Source of the DNA: Bacteroidia bacterium
GTDB lineage: Bacteria > Bacteroidota > Bacteroidia > NS11-12g > UBA955
Assembly (NCBI GenBank): GCA_023258655.1
Contig: JALQWO010000081.1
Location: forward strand, 1 to 7,769
Direction: 5' to 3'
Length of the DNA stretch: 7,769 bases
The position numbers were made by a program, and so were the translations under genes. Positions 1-5,756 of this stretch are shown here, piece by piece. The number at the start of each line of letters is the position of its first letter. Positions within the stretch are counted from its first letter, which is position 1. The notes below the pieces were generated by a model. It had not been told where the DNA came from. It did not search any database and saw only the letters and a program-made list of their open reading frames with translations.

Positions 1-1
1 A

Positions 2-418
2 GTTTGGGATGCCGTGAGTTGTAACTTAATATCTGAAGCGTCTTGGAGCAACGGTCAAAAGCAAGGGGCGTTTATTCAGTATAATGCCTTTGGTGATACT
101 TTGCGTATTGAAAATTATTACAACGGTATTTTGGACGGGCGATTTGTTGAGGTTCGCGAGGTGCCCAATGATGTCACTAAGCGCATCGAGCTAAAGGTGG
201 AGACGGAAGGAGTATATCGGGATGGGCTGAAATTCGGACCTTGGAAACATGGCATGGTGAGTCATTATCAGCAGCGTGAAGGTGCCTATGACGACGATGG
301 AGCGATGGTGGGTGAGTGGATGTTTTACGACAATCAAGGATTACCCTTGTTGAAACAGACCTACGACATTGAAGGCAATTTGATCAAAGAAAAGTATATC
401 AAAGTCAAAAAGAAGTAA
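2..418 (+). CDS. MORN_2/YwqK-type repeat protein, 3' part (5' end outside window)
   Basis: This is the C-terminal part of a protein built from MORN_2-like repeats, the kind often named 'YwqK family antitoxin' in databases. The repeats are visible as NGQKQGAF...Y..FGD, NGILDGRFVEV, YRDGLKFGPWKHG and DDDGAMVGEWMFYDNQG, each following the NG-x(2,3)-G-[PREF]-[WF] pattern. It ends in a lysine-rich tail, IKVKKK. The reading frame is open back to base 2 (V-W-D-A before the GTG at 14), and the first visible repeat follows without any signal sequence, so the gene almost certainly begins upstream and the GTG at 14 is probably internal. In Bacteroidota such proteins are often exported or lipid-anchored, but the N-terminus that would show this is missing. 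The kinase gene follows 12 bases later and may be co-transcribed. The repeats suggest a structural or binding role; the antitoxin label is a family name only, and no toxin partner is visible here. Confidence 0.8.
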   Translation, partial: VWDAVSCNLISEASWSNGQKQGAFIQYNAFGDTLRIENYYNGILDGRFVEVREVPNDVTKRIELKVETEGVYRDGLKFGPWKHGMVSHYQQREGAYDDDGAMVGEWMFYDNQGLPLLKQTYDIEGNLIKEKYIKVKKK

Positions 419-430
419 GGATCAGACGGG

Positions 431-1066
431 ATGATTGAGCCATTTGTGATGGGATTGACGGGTTTGTCGGGTGCAGGCAAGACCTACTATGTGGATGCGC
501 TAAAAAAGGTCCTTGGCGACAAGGTGACCGTGGTGGGTTTTGATGATTACTACAAACCGTTGGAAATGCAGCACATTGATGCACATGGAGAAGCCAATTA
601 TGATTTGCCGACGGCCCTTTTTTCGGAGCGATTTCATGAGGATTTGTTGAATTTGATCGCCTACAAGCCAGTGTTGATCAAGAAGTATCAGTTTGAGAAT
701 TACGATGCCCCAGAGCAAACAGAAATTGTGAATCCGGCGCCCATTTTGTTGGTGGAGGGATTGTTTGTGATGGATTATGAAGCCGTTGATTCACTGCTGA
801 ATTACCGCATTTTTGTGGATTGTGATTTGGAGTTGTGCTACAATCGAAGGATTGAGCGCGACATACGCGAACGGGGAATTCCGCTCAAACGCAGCTTGCA
901 TCAATGGGAGCACCACGTAATGCCGGCGTACAACAACCACATATTGCCCCACAAACAGCGTTGCGATCTGGTGATTGAGAACAACGGTCCAGCGGATGAA
1001 AATATCGCCACCATCGTGGAGCACATCCGAACCCATGCCCACCCTTCGGTGTTGGCCGCGTTGTAG
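431..1066 (+). CDS. Uridine kinase family P-loop kinase, divergent
   Basis: This 211-residue P-loop kinase has the layout of uridine/cytidine kinases and phosphoribulokinase relatives. It has a Walker A loop GLSGAGKT (residues 11-18), the acidic FDDYYK motif (37-42) that usually holds the catalytic aspartate, an N-Y-D-x-P segment (56-60) matching NFDHPDAF of Udk, a Walker-B-like strand LLVEGLFV (106-113) and an arginine-rich lid RRIERDIRERG (139-149). The following helix WEHHVMPAYNNHILP resembles the Udk segment QYxxxVKPxxxxFIxP, and the CDLVIENNG strand (178-186) closes the fold. The length fits single-domain Udk. By family it would transfer phosphate from ATP or GTP to a nucleoside in pyrimidine salvage. 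However, the base-contacting YDFxxHSR stretch of true uridine kinases reads YQFENYDA here (86-93), with His and Arg absent, so the substrate is uncertain and I give no gene symbol. The ATG at 431 lies just before the first beta strand and has only a weak AAGG upstream. Confidence 0.82.
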   Translation: MIEPFVMGLTGLSGAGKTYYVDALKKVLGDKVTVVGFDDYYKPLEMQHIDAHGEANYDLPTALFSERFHEDLLNLIAYKPVLIKKYQFENYDAPEQTEIVNPAPILLVEGLFVMDYEAVDSLLNYRIFVDCDLELCYNRRIERDIRERGIPLKRSLHQWEHHVMPAYNNHILPHKQRCDLVIENNGPADENIATIVEHIRTHAHPSVLAAL

Positions 1067-1071
1067 AAGAA

Positions 1072-1578
1072 TTAATTGATTTCGATAATTTCAGAGCCCC
1101 TGAGTTGGGTGTCGAAAATGGCGAAGGTTGCCTGACCCATGATGCCGCCCACTTCGCCTGGGTTGATGAGCAAGGCATTGCCGAATTTTTGTCGGTGCAC
1201 TTTGTGGGAATGCCCAAAACAAACCACATCATACCATCCCGTTTTTACCATGGCTTTGGCGTAAAAGTGGTAATGGGTAACCCCAAACCGAATACCATCG
1301 ATTTCTAACAAACAATCTTCATCGCCGATATACTCGCCATAGAGTTTAATGTTGGGAAATTGCGCCGCAATTTGTGTGAGTTTGAAACGATCACCATCGT
1401 TGTTGCCCCAAACGGCATGAATCGTTAGTCCGGTGGCCCCCAATTGCTTCATCACAAAGGGAGCGCAAAAATCGCCGCAGCAAATTAGGGTATCGATGCC
1501 GCGGGCTTTGATTTGGTCTGTGACTTTTTGAAGATTTTTGAGATTGTCGTGTATGTCGGACAGGATGGCAATTTCCAT
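1072..1578 (-). CDS. YfcE/MJ0936-type metallophosphoesterase
   Basis: This 168-residue calcineurin-like phosphoesterase has the complete two-metal signature. It shows SDIHDN with D8 and H10, CGDF with D36, GNNDGD with N59, a histidine in THYH (H102), and GHSH with H123 and H125. The order and spacing closely match the small archaeal/bacterial MJ0936/YfcE group, which hydrolyses model phosphodiesters such as bis-pNPP with Mn2+ or Ni2+; physiological substrates are generally unknown. No signal peptide or membrane segment is visible, so it should be cytoplasmic. One variation is that the usual THGH sequence reads THYH. The ATG at 1578 places the first motif at residue 7, as is normal for the family. 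It converges on the kinase gene with five bases between stop codons and is divergent from the ferredoxin gene across a 62-base region, so its promoter must lie there. I am confident of the family but not of the substrate. Confidence 0.9.
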   Translation of the reverse strand: MEIAILSDIHDNLKNLQKVTDQIKARGIDTLICCGDFCAPFVMKQLGATGLTIHAVWGNNDGDRFKLTQIAAQFPNIKLYGEYIGDEDCLLEIDGIRFGVTHYHFYAKAMVKTGWYDVVCFGHSHKVHRQKFGNALLINPGEVGGIMGQATFAIFDTQLRGSEIIEIN

Positions 1579-1595
1579 GGATTTGTGCGTTAATA

Positions 1596-1630
1596 TTTGG
1601 GTCGAAGTTACTGAAAGGGTGTTAACTTTG
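1596..1630 (+). promoter_or_regulatory. Predicted Bacteroidota-type promoter for the ferredoxin-led gene run
   Basis: TAACTTTG at 1623-1630 is an exact match to the Bacteroidota -7 element TAnnTTTG. A TTTG at 1596-1599 sits 23 bases upstream, at the long end of the 17-23 base spacing known for the TTG -33 element. If transcription starts about four bases after the box, the leader before the ATG at 1641 would be only some 5-8 bases. This is a pattern match only, in a 62-base intergenic region where a plus-strand promoter is expected. Confidence 0.5.
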
Positions 1631-1640
1631 TGATAGAATT

Positions 1641-1988
1641 ATGGCAATTATCATCACAGAAGAGTGTATTAACTGCGGGGCTTGCGAGCCGGAATGTCCA
1701 AACAACGCCATTTATGAGGCGGGTGTAGAATGGGCCATCGCCGATGGTACCGAGGTTACGGGAGAGTTTTTGTTGGCCAACGGACAAATGGTGGATGTGA
1801 ATCAAAAGTTTGCGCCAGTTAGTCAGGAAGTATATTTCATTGTTCCAGACAAATGTACCGAGTGCACCGGGTTTCATGAGGAGCCACAGTGTGCTGCGGT
1901 TTGTCCGGTGGATTGTTGTGTGCCCGATCCCGATCACGTGGAGAGTGTAGAAGTGTTATTGGATCGCAAAGAGCGATTGCATTTATAA
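1641..1988 (+). CDS. 2[4Fe-4S] dicluster ferredoxin with long inter-motif insert
   Basis: This 115-residue soluble electron carrier has two cysteine motifs. The first is C9-x2-C12-x2-C15-x3-C19-P, the classical bacterial ferredoxin motif. The second is C72-x2-C75-x8-C84-x3-C88-P, the widened form seen in Allochromatium-type ferredoxins. By family rules C9, C12, C15 and C88 bind one cluster, and C19, C72, C75 and C84 bind the other. About 52 residues separate the two motifs, instead of the roughly 25 in clostridial ferredoxins, and they are rich in acidic and hydrophobic residues. Further cysteines C92 and C93 follow the second motif. It would act in the cytoplasm as a low-potential electron donor; the partner enzyme is not in this window. 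The ATG at 1641 is directly before the first beta strand. It heads the five-gene run, and the peptidase start lies only two bases after its stop. Confidence 0.92.
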   Translation: MAIIITEECINCGACEPECPNNAIYEAGVEWAIADGTEVTGEFLLANGQMVDVNQKFAPVSQEVYFIVPDKCTECTGFHEEPQCAAVCPVDCCVPDPDHVESVEVLLDRKERLHL

Positions 1989-1990
1989 CG

Positions 1991-2734
1991 ATGAATCAAC
2001 GAATCTGTCTTCAGTCTTGGGCGCCTTTACGGTCGATCAGTCATTCCAAGGGCGAGATGGTGAGTTCGCTGTTGTTTGGCGAAACCTGCACAGTATTGGA
2101 TGCTGAAGGCGATTGGTTGCATGTTCGGGTGGATCATGATGGTTATTTGGGGTGGATTCCCTCATTGTATTTAGGCGATGTGCGGCCCTACAAAAATGAA
2201 GATTGGCAAACAGTTCGAGAGGTAGGTGCTCACTATTTGGGCGAAGATGGGGATGTTATTGGTCTGTCGCCGGGTAGTCGTTTTCCAGGCGATCGTATTG
2301 TCATTGAGGGCAGGTTGTACTATTACCGCACAGGCAAATACCTGGTGGCCGGAGCCGCGGCAGCGGCGAAGGCCTTCTTAAATGCACCCTACCTATGGGG
2401 TGGATGTTCTATTTGGGGACTTGATTGTAGTGGACTCGTTCAATCCGTGGGCAAAGTCTTGGATATTGCTATGCCGAGAGATGCATATCAACAGGCGGCA
2501 GTTGGACAGCCTTGCATGTGGGATCAGCGACGGCCAGGTATTTTGGCCTTTTTTGCCAATGCCGATGGCAAGGTTGTGCATGTAGGTATACTGCTCGATG
2601 ATGACAGAATCATCCATGCTCACGGAAAGGTGCGCATCGATCAACTTACGGCCCAAGGCATCATCAACAATGTAACGGGGGCAATGACCCACAAATTGAG
2701 TGGTCTGAGGCATTGGCCACTACCGATGTCATGA
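1991..2734 (+). CDS. SH3b-NlpC/P60 (C40) cysteine peptidase, YkfC-like, no signal peptide
   Basis: This 247-residue cell-wall peptide hydrolase is predicted to cut gamma-D-glutamyl-diamino-acid bonds. Residues 5-65 form a bacterial SH3 domain (MVSSLLFGE...GDWLHV...DGYLGWI), about 78-118 a second SH3-like segment with the LSPGS motif, and 120-247 the NlpC/P60 catalytic domain. The catalytic residues are C146 in LDCSGLVQ, H197 in HVGIL and H209 in IIHAHG. The Cys-His and His-His spacings (51 and 12) are very close to those of Bacillus YkfC (53 and 12 as I recall). The MPRDAYQQ segment also matches the family, while the usual GD[LI]xFF is GILAFF at 183-188. No signal peptide or lipobox is visible, which fits cytoplasmic muropeptide recycling rather than wall remodelling. 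The start at 1991 is preferred because it lies two bases after the ferredoxin stop and gives a sensible SH3 N-terminus. The stop overlaps the next ATG by four bases. Confidence 0.9.
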   Translation: MNQRICLQSWAPLRSISHSKGEMVSSLLFGETCTVLDAEGDWLHVRVDHDGYLGWIPSLYLGDVRPYKNEDWQTVREVGAHYLGEDGDVIGLSPGSRFPGDRIVIEGRLYYYRTGKYLVAGAAAAAKAFLNAPYLWGGCSIWGLDCSGLVQSVGKVLDIAMPRDAYQQAAVGQPCMWDQRRPGILAFFANADGKVVHVGILLDDDRIIHAHGKVRIDQLTAQGIINNVTGAMTHKLSGLRHWPLPMS

Positions 2735-3174
2735 AGATTCAAGAATATATCAACGAATTCAAAGGGCAATTTCACGGTATGCATGGTTCTGACTTGGGAT
2801 TGACAGAATCACAATCAGAAGTATATGTAGACCTGACTGTACAATCATCGTTGCAGTATATGCAATCACTGATGATGTCCGGAAAGATCAAAGAATTGCA
2901 ATCCTTGATGGGCGGAGGTGCAGAGGCACTGCAACAAAGTGAATATTATCGCGCGCTGGTTGATCGGTGTTCGGCTTCCTATTATGGCCTGGATTGGGAT
3001 GCCGACCGCAAAAAGACCTTGGCTGTGCATATCTTGGGTTTTGTTTTGGGCGGATTGAAAGCCAAATTTGAAGAAGGAGGCTACCCGGCCACTCCTCAGG
3101 GGGTTATGCAGTTTTTGGGCATCGATCTGGGGATTTTGGGAAAAATGGGTGGACTTTTTGGTAAGTGGTTCTAA
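2731..3174 (+). CDS. Unrecognised 147-aa helical protein with glycine-rich C-terminus
   Basis: I do not recognise this protein with confidence. From the ATG at 2731 it is 147 residues long, mostly predicted helix, with no signal peptide, no clear membrane segment and a single cysteine (C80). Residues 30-70 form a methionine- and glutamine-rich helix (QYMQSLMMSGKIKELQSLM), followed by an aromatic YYGLDWDADRKK stretch. A conserved-looking hydrophobic helix with glycines (VHILGFVLGGLKAKFEEGG) comes next. The C-terminus (FLGIDLGILGKMGGLFGKWF) has regularly spaced glycines and is faintly reminiscent of the tails of YidB/DUF937-type proteins, which is only an impression. The ATG overlaps the peptidase stop as ATGA, a typical coupled start, so I prefer it to the TTG at 2713. 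Its own stop overlaps the likely start of the large exported protein. The context suggests co-expression with its neighbours but does not reveal a function. Confidence 0.75.
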   Translation: MKIQEYINEFKGQFHGMHGSDLGLTESQSEVYVDLTVQSSLQYMQSLMMSGKIKELQSLMGGGAEALQQSEYYRALVDRCSASYYGLDWDADRKKTLAVHILGFVLGGLKAKFEEGGYPATPQGVMQFLGIDLGILGKMGGLFGKWF

Positions 3175-5756
3175 AACAACAATTTCCATTACAACTGTGC
3201 AAGACATTGTCCAATAAGGGGGTGATTCGTTTAATCCTCGTGTTTTGGCTTTGTTTGGCAAGCGCGATGAGTCTGCGTGCGCAAACAAGTTATGTCAAGC
3301 CAAAAGCAGCAATACCCGGTTATTCGTTGTATGTGGAGGTTACTTCTCCTGCTGATTTGGATTATCTTTCGACCCATCTGTCGGCCTTCGCTCAAGTCCA
3401 ACGCATTCGTGTGGCAGCGGAGGTAGATGTTGCGCGGGTAGCCCAGGTGTTGGGACGACTTGATAATCTGGAGGAAGCAGTGTTACAGCGATTCCAGGGG
3501 ATATTGTCCGATGAGGATTTGTCGCAATTGGAATGGTTACACAGCTTGGTGTTGCATGTGCCCGATGGGAAAGAAGATGCCTTGCTGATGAATAAAAATT
3601 GGTCACTTATTCCGGGGGTGACGCTGGTATTTCAAACAGTACCCGATGATTATTCTTTTTTCAAAGAATGGAGAACGTGTAAGCGCATCGGGTTGGTAGC
3701 CCCCTACAACCAAAAGGAAGCTGGGTTGGCTGTGGATGCCGTGAAAAACTATTTGCCCAATGTGGAGGAGCTGAGTTTGTCGCTAGATCGACTGTATCAC
3801 CTGCCTCCCGCCACAAAATCGCTCATGAAATTGAAGCGTTTGATATTGGTTGATAACGCTTCTTGGATGGCCGAAAAGGACATTACGGTGTTGGGCGATA
3901 TGTCGATTCAGGTGGGTTTCTATGAAAACAAACGCGTGATGACCAAGCGCAATGGTGCCACCGAAGAACAGAGTGTTATCCATCCCATTTCCTTGCATTA
4001 TCTCAGTAGTGACCCCAATTTGTTGGCTGCCGAGCAAAGATTTTTGGCTGCGTATTTCCCCGTTTTGGTGGCGGCAGACCAAGGAGAAGCTATGTCCGAT
4101 CCTTCGGTGGAGAGATACAACGATTTCGCCGTGTCAATTCCCTTGACTCCTTTGCAAGGTCGTTCTCGATTTCCTAAACCCATTACAGAGCCTTTGTTAC
4201 AAGATTTTGCCGATGGTTGGTATGAATTCGAAGGTAACAATGGTGAGGACCGTTTGTATGCAGCCGATGGTGTGGTGGTGGTGATGATCCCCAAGGGTTG
4301 CATGGTGAATGCAGAGGGAAAAGACTGGTTGGGTAGCTATCAACTGCGGCTGAAAGTGATGAACGACGCACAGCGTCAATTGGCCTATGCACCCCCACTG
4401 ACATTGGATAGTTCAGGTAAATCATTTGTGCTTTCTGCTCCGCTGGTGTTGGATATAGAGGCATTTTCAGGCAGAGAAGTACTGAAAGTCAAAGACGGTT
4501 ATTTCATCGAAGTACGTTTCGCAGGATCGCCCGATTACAATGCCCGCTTCTATGCTTGGGATTCCCAAAAGAAAAAATGGCGGAATTTCTATGATTACGA
4601 TTATGATTTCCCCGATGAGAACAAAGCAGCCATAGATTTTTACCAGTTTTACTCAGGTAGAAAAACGGCGACTGTGCAAACCACGGTGAGTCGGGTAGGA
4701 TTATCGGAAAGGATCAGCACCCAAGGATACAATTATTTGTTAAACCCCGATGAGAGCAAACAGGCATTGTCGAAATTTTCGGAATTTTACGTAGCGAGGG
4801 TTGGAGACAAGGCAATGAATGATCAGCAATTTGTGCTGAGAAGGGGTAGGGGTGTTGTGGGAGTTCGCAAATATCAAGGCAAGGAATTGGCAGAAAAAGG
4901 GGTGTTTGAGATGGTCGTCTATGACAAAACCGAGTTGTTGTTTCCAGAATTGAAGCCGCTGCGCGATTATCCTTTGGCTTTTAGAACAGAATGGGAAAAA
5001 AAGGCCGTCATGGATGAGTTTTTCCGATTGCATAAGTTCTGGGATGTGGATTTTTATCAATCAGGGAACCAAGTAGCCATTTTGTTGAGGAGTGCGGAGG
5101 GACTTTGGCAAATAGAGCTGTTGCAACCCAAGACGCGTTGGGCAAGCAATCCCAAAAAGGCGAGTCGGGAGCAAGTGAAGTTTGAAAAACTCATCCGGCA
5201 AGTTATTGCCCTCAAGGCGCAAAAGAATCACGCCTTTGATGTGTTTCAAAACCAACAATGGCAGCAAGAATATCAGCGTACTTCCCTGGTGGCTTTAGAA
5301 ACGGCTGGACTTCCCAAAGGAATGGTTCGAAATGACTTTAAAATACGGAGTTTGGGACGATTTGCATGGGCGTCGCCCCATGCCCCTGATTCAGTGTTGA
5401 GTCTCAATGTGGTGGTTGCAGATCAAGGCCAAGCGCCGATTGATGTGGCTCAATGGGTGATGGGTTTGAAAAAACCCGATTGCGTGCAGGTGTTCACCGT
5501 TGCCCCACAATTGGGAATGGGAGCTCAACAAACGCGGGAATTTCCATTGCTCTTTGATCCCACGCGCGTATCGTTTTTTGCGGCCAAGGACACCGAAGGT
5601 CGCATATACACACTCAGTGGAGATGCCTTCAGGAAACTTGAAATAAAAACGAATAGTTTGATGTATCTGCCATTGCAAATTGCGCCGGAGCAACAATACA
5701 ATGATGAGTCCTTGCGCCAATTGTTGAATTTGCCTAAAAAGAAAACCACCCCATGA
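3165..5756 (+). CDS. Large exported protein: LRR-like N-terminus plus beta-rich Bacteroidota module
   Basis: This protein of up to 863 residues has unknown function. A Sec signal peptide is clear: IRLILVFWLCLASAMSLRAQ (21-40), with probable cleavage around Ala39-Gln40 and no lipobox. Residues about 55-255 look like degenerate leucine-rich repeats (LPNVEELSLSLDRLYHLP then LMKLKRLILVDNASW). Residues about 362-475 resemble a beta-sandwich module I recall from other secreted Bacteroidota proteins: an IPKGCMVNAEGKDWLGSYQL strand pair, then LDSSGKSFVLSAPLVLDIEAF and FYAWDSQKKKW. A lysine/arginine-rich helical stretch lies near 655-690, and a second beta-rich region (720-840) ends the protein. There is no C-terminal anchor or obvious type IX sorting domain, so it is probably periplasmic. 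The start is uncertain: GTG 3165 overlaps the upstream gene by 10 bases, while TTG 3207 or GTG 3222 would give a more compact signal peptide. Its stop overlaps the symporter start as ATGA, suggesting coupled synthesis. Confidence 0.78.
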   Translation: MVLKQQFPLQLCKTLSNKGVIRLILVFWLCLASAMSLRAQTSYVKPKAAIPGYSLYVEVTSPADLDYLSTHLSAFAQVQRIRVAAEVDVARVAQVLGRLDNLEEAVLQRFQGILSDEDLSQLEWLHSLVLHVPDGKEDALLMNKNWSLIPGVTLVFQTVPDDYSFFKEWRTCKRIGLVAPYNQKEAGLAVDAVKNYLPNVEELSLSLDRLYHLPPATKSLMKLKRLILVDNASWMAEKDITVLGDMSIQVGFYENKRVMTKRNGATEEQSVIHPISLHYLSSDPNLLAAEQRFLAAYFPVLVAADQGEAMSDPSVERYNDFAVSIPLTPLQGRSRFPKPITEPLLQDFADGWYEFEGNNGEDRLYAADGVVVVMIPKGCMVNAEGKDWLGSYQLRLKVMNDAQRQLAYAPPLTLDSSGKSFVLSAPLVLDIEAFSGREVLKVKDGYFIEVRFAGSPDYNARFYAWDSQKKKWRNFYDYDYDFPDENKAAIDFYQFYSGRKTATVQTTVSRVGLSERISTQGYNYLLNPDESKQALSKFSEFYVARVGDKAMNDQQFVLRRGRGVVGVRKYQGKELAEKGVFEMVVYDKTELLFPELKPLRDYPLAFRTEWEKKAVMDEFFRLHKFWDVDFYQSGNQVAILLRSAEGLWQIELLQPKTRWASNPKKASREQVKFEKLIRQVIALKAQKNHAFDVFQNQQWQQEYQRTSLVALETAGLPKGMVRNDFKIRSLGRFAWASPHAPDSVLSLNVVVADQGQAPIDVAQWVMGLKKPDCVQVFTVAPQLGMGAQQTREFPLLFDPTRVSFFAAKDTEGRIYTLSGDAFRKLEIKTNSLMYLPLQIAPEQQYNDESLRQLLNLPKKKTTP

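Noticed and set aside
1067..1090. Terminator at the kinase/phosphoesterase convergent junction
   Set aside because: Only five bases separate the stops, and I see the short palindrome AATTAATT but no GC-rich stem with a T tract.
885..1308. Open frames opposite the kinase and phosphoesterase genes, 885-1232 on the minus strand and 1105-1308 on the plus strand
   Set aside because: They lie within or across genes with complete family motifs. Their products are low-complexity or motif-free and look like shadow frames.
1603..1610. Minus-strand promoter box TAACTTCG for the phosphoesterase gene
   Set aside because: It has one mismatch to TAnnTTTG and I find no TTG at a proper distance upstream, so it is too weak to annotate although a promoter must exist nearby.
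1889..1990. N-terminal extension of the peptidase reading frame, starting inside the ferredoxin gene
   Set aside because: It would overlap the cysteine-coding end of the ferredoxin by 100 bases and adds a Cys/Arg/Ser-rich leader unlike any signal peptide. The ATG at 1991 gives a normal SH3b start.
2713..2730. TTG start six codons upstream for the 147-aa protein
   Set aside because: Possible, but the ATG at 2731 forms a standard ATGA overlap with the peptidase stop, which is the simpler start.
4183..4464. Minus-strand frames inside the exported-protein gene, including a His-rich run opposite GTGGTGGTGGTGATGATC
   Set aside because: The histidines are simply the complement of valine codons in the real gene, and there is no independent start context or homology.
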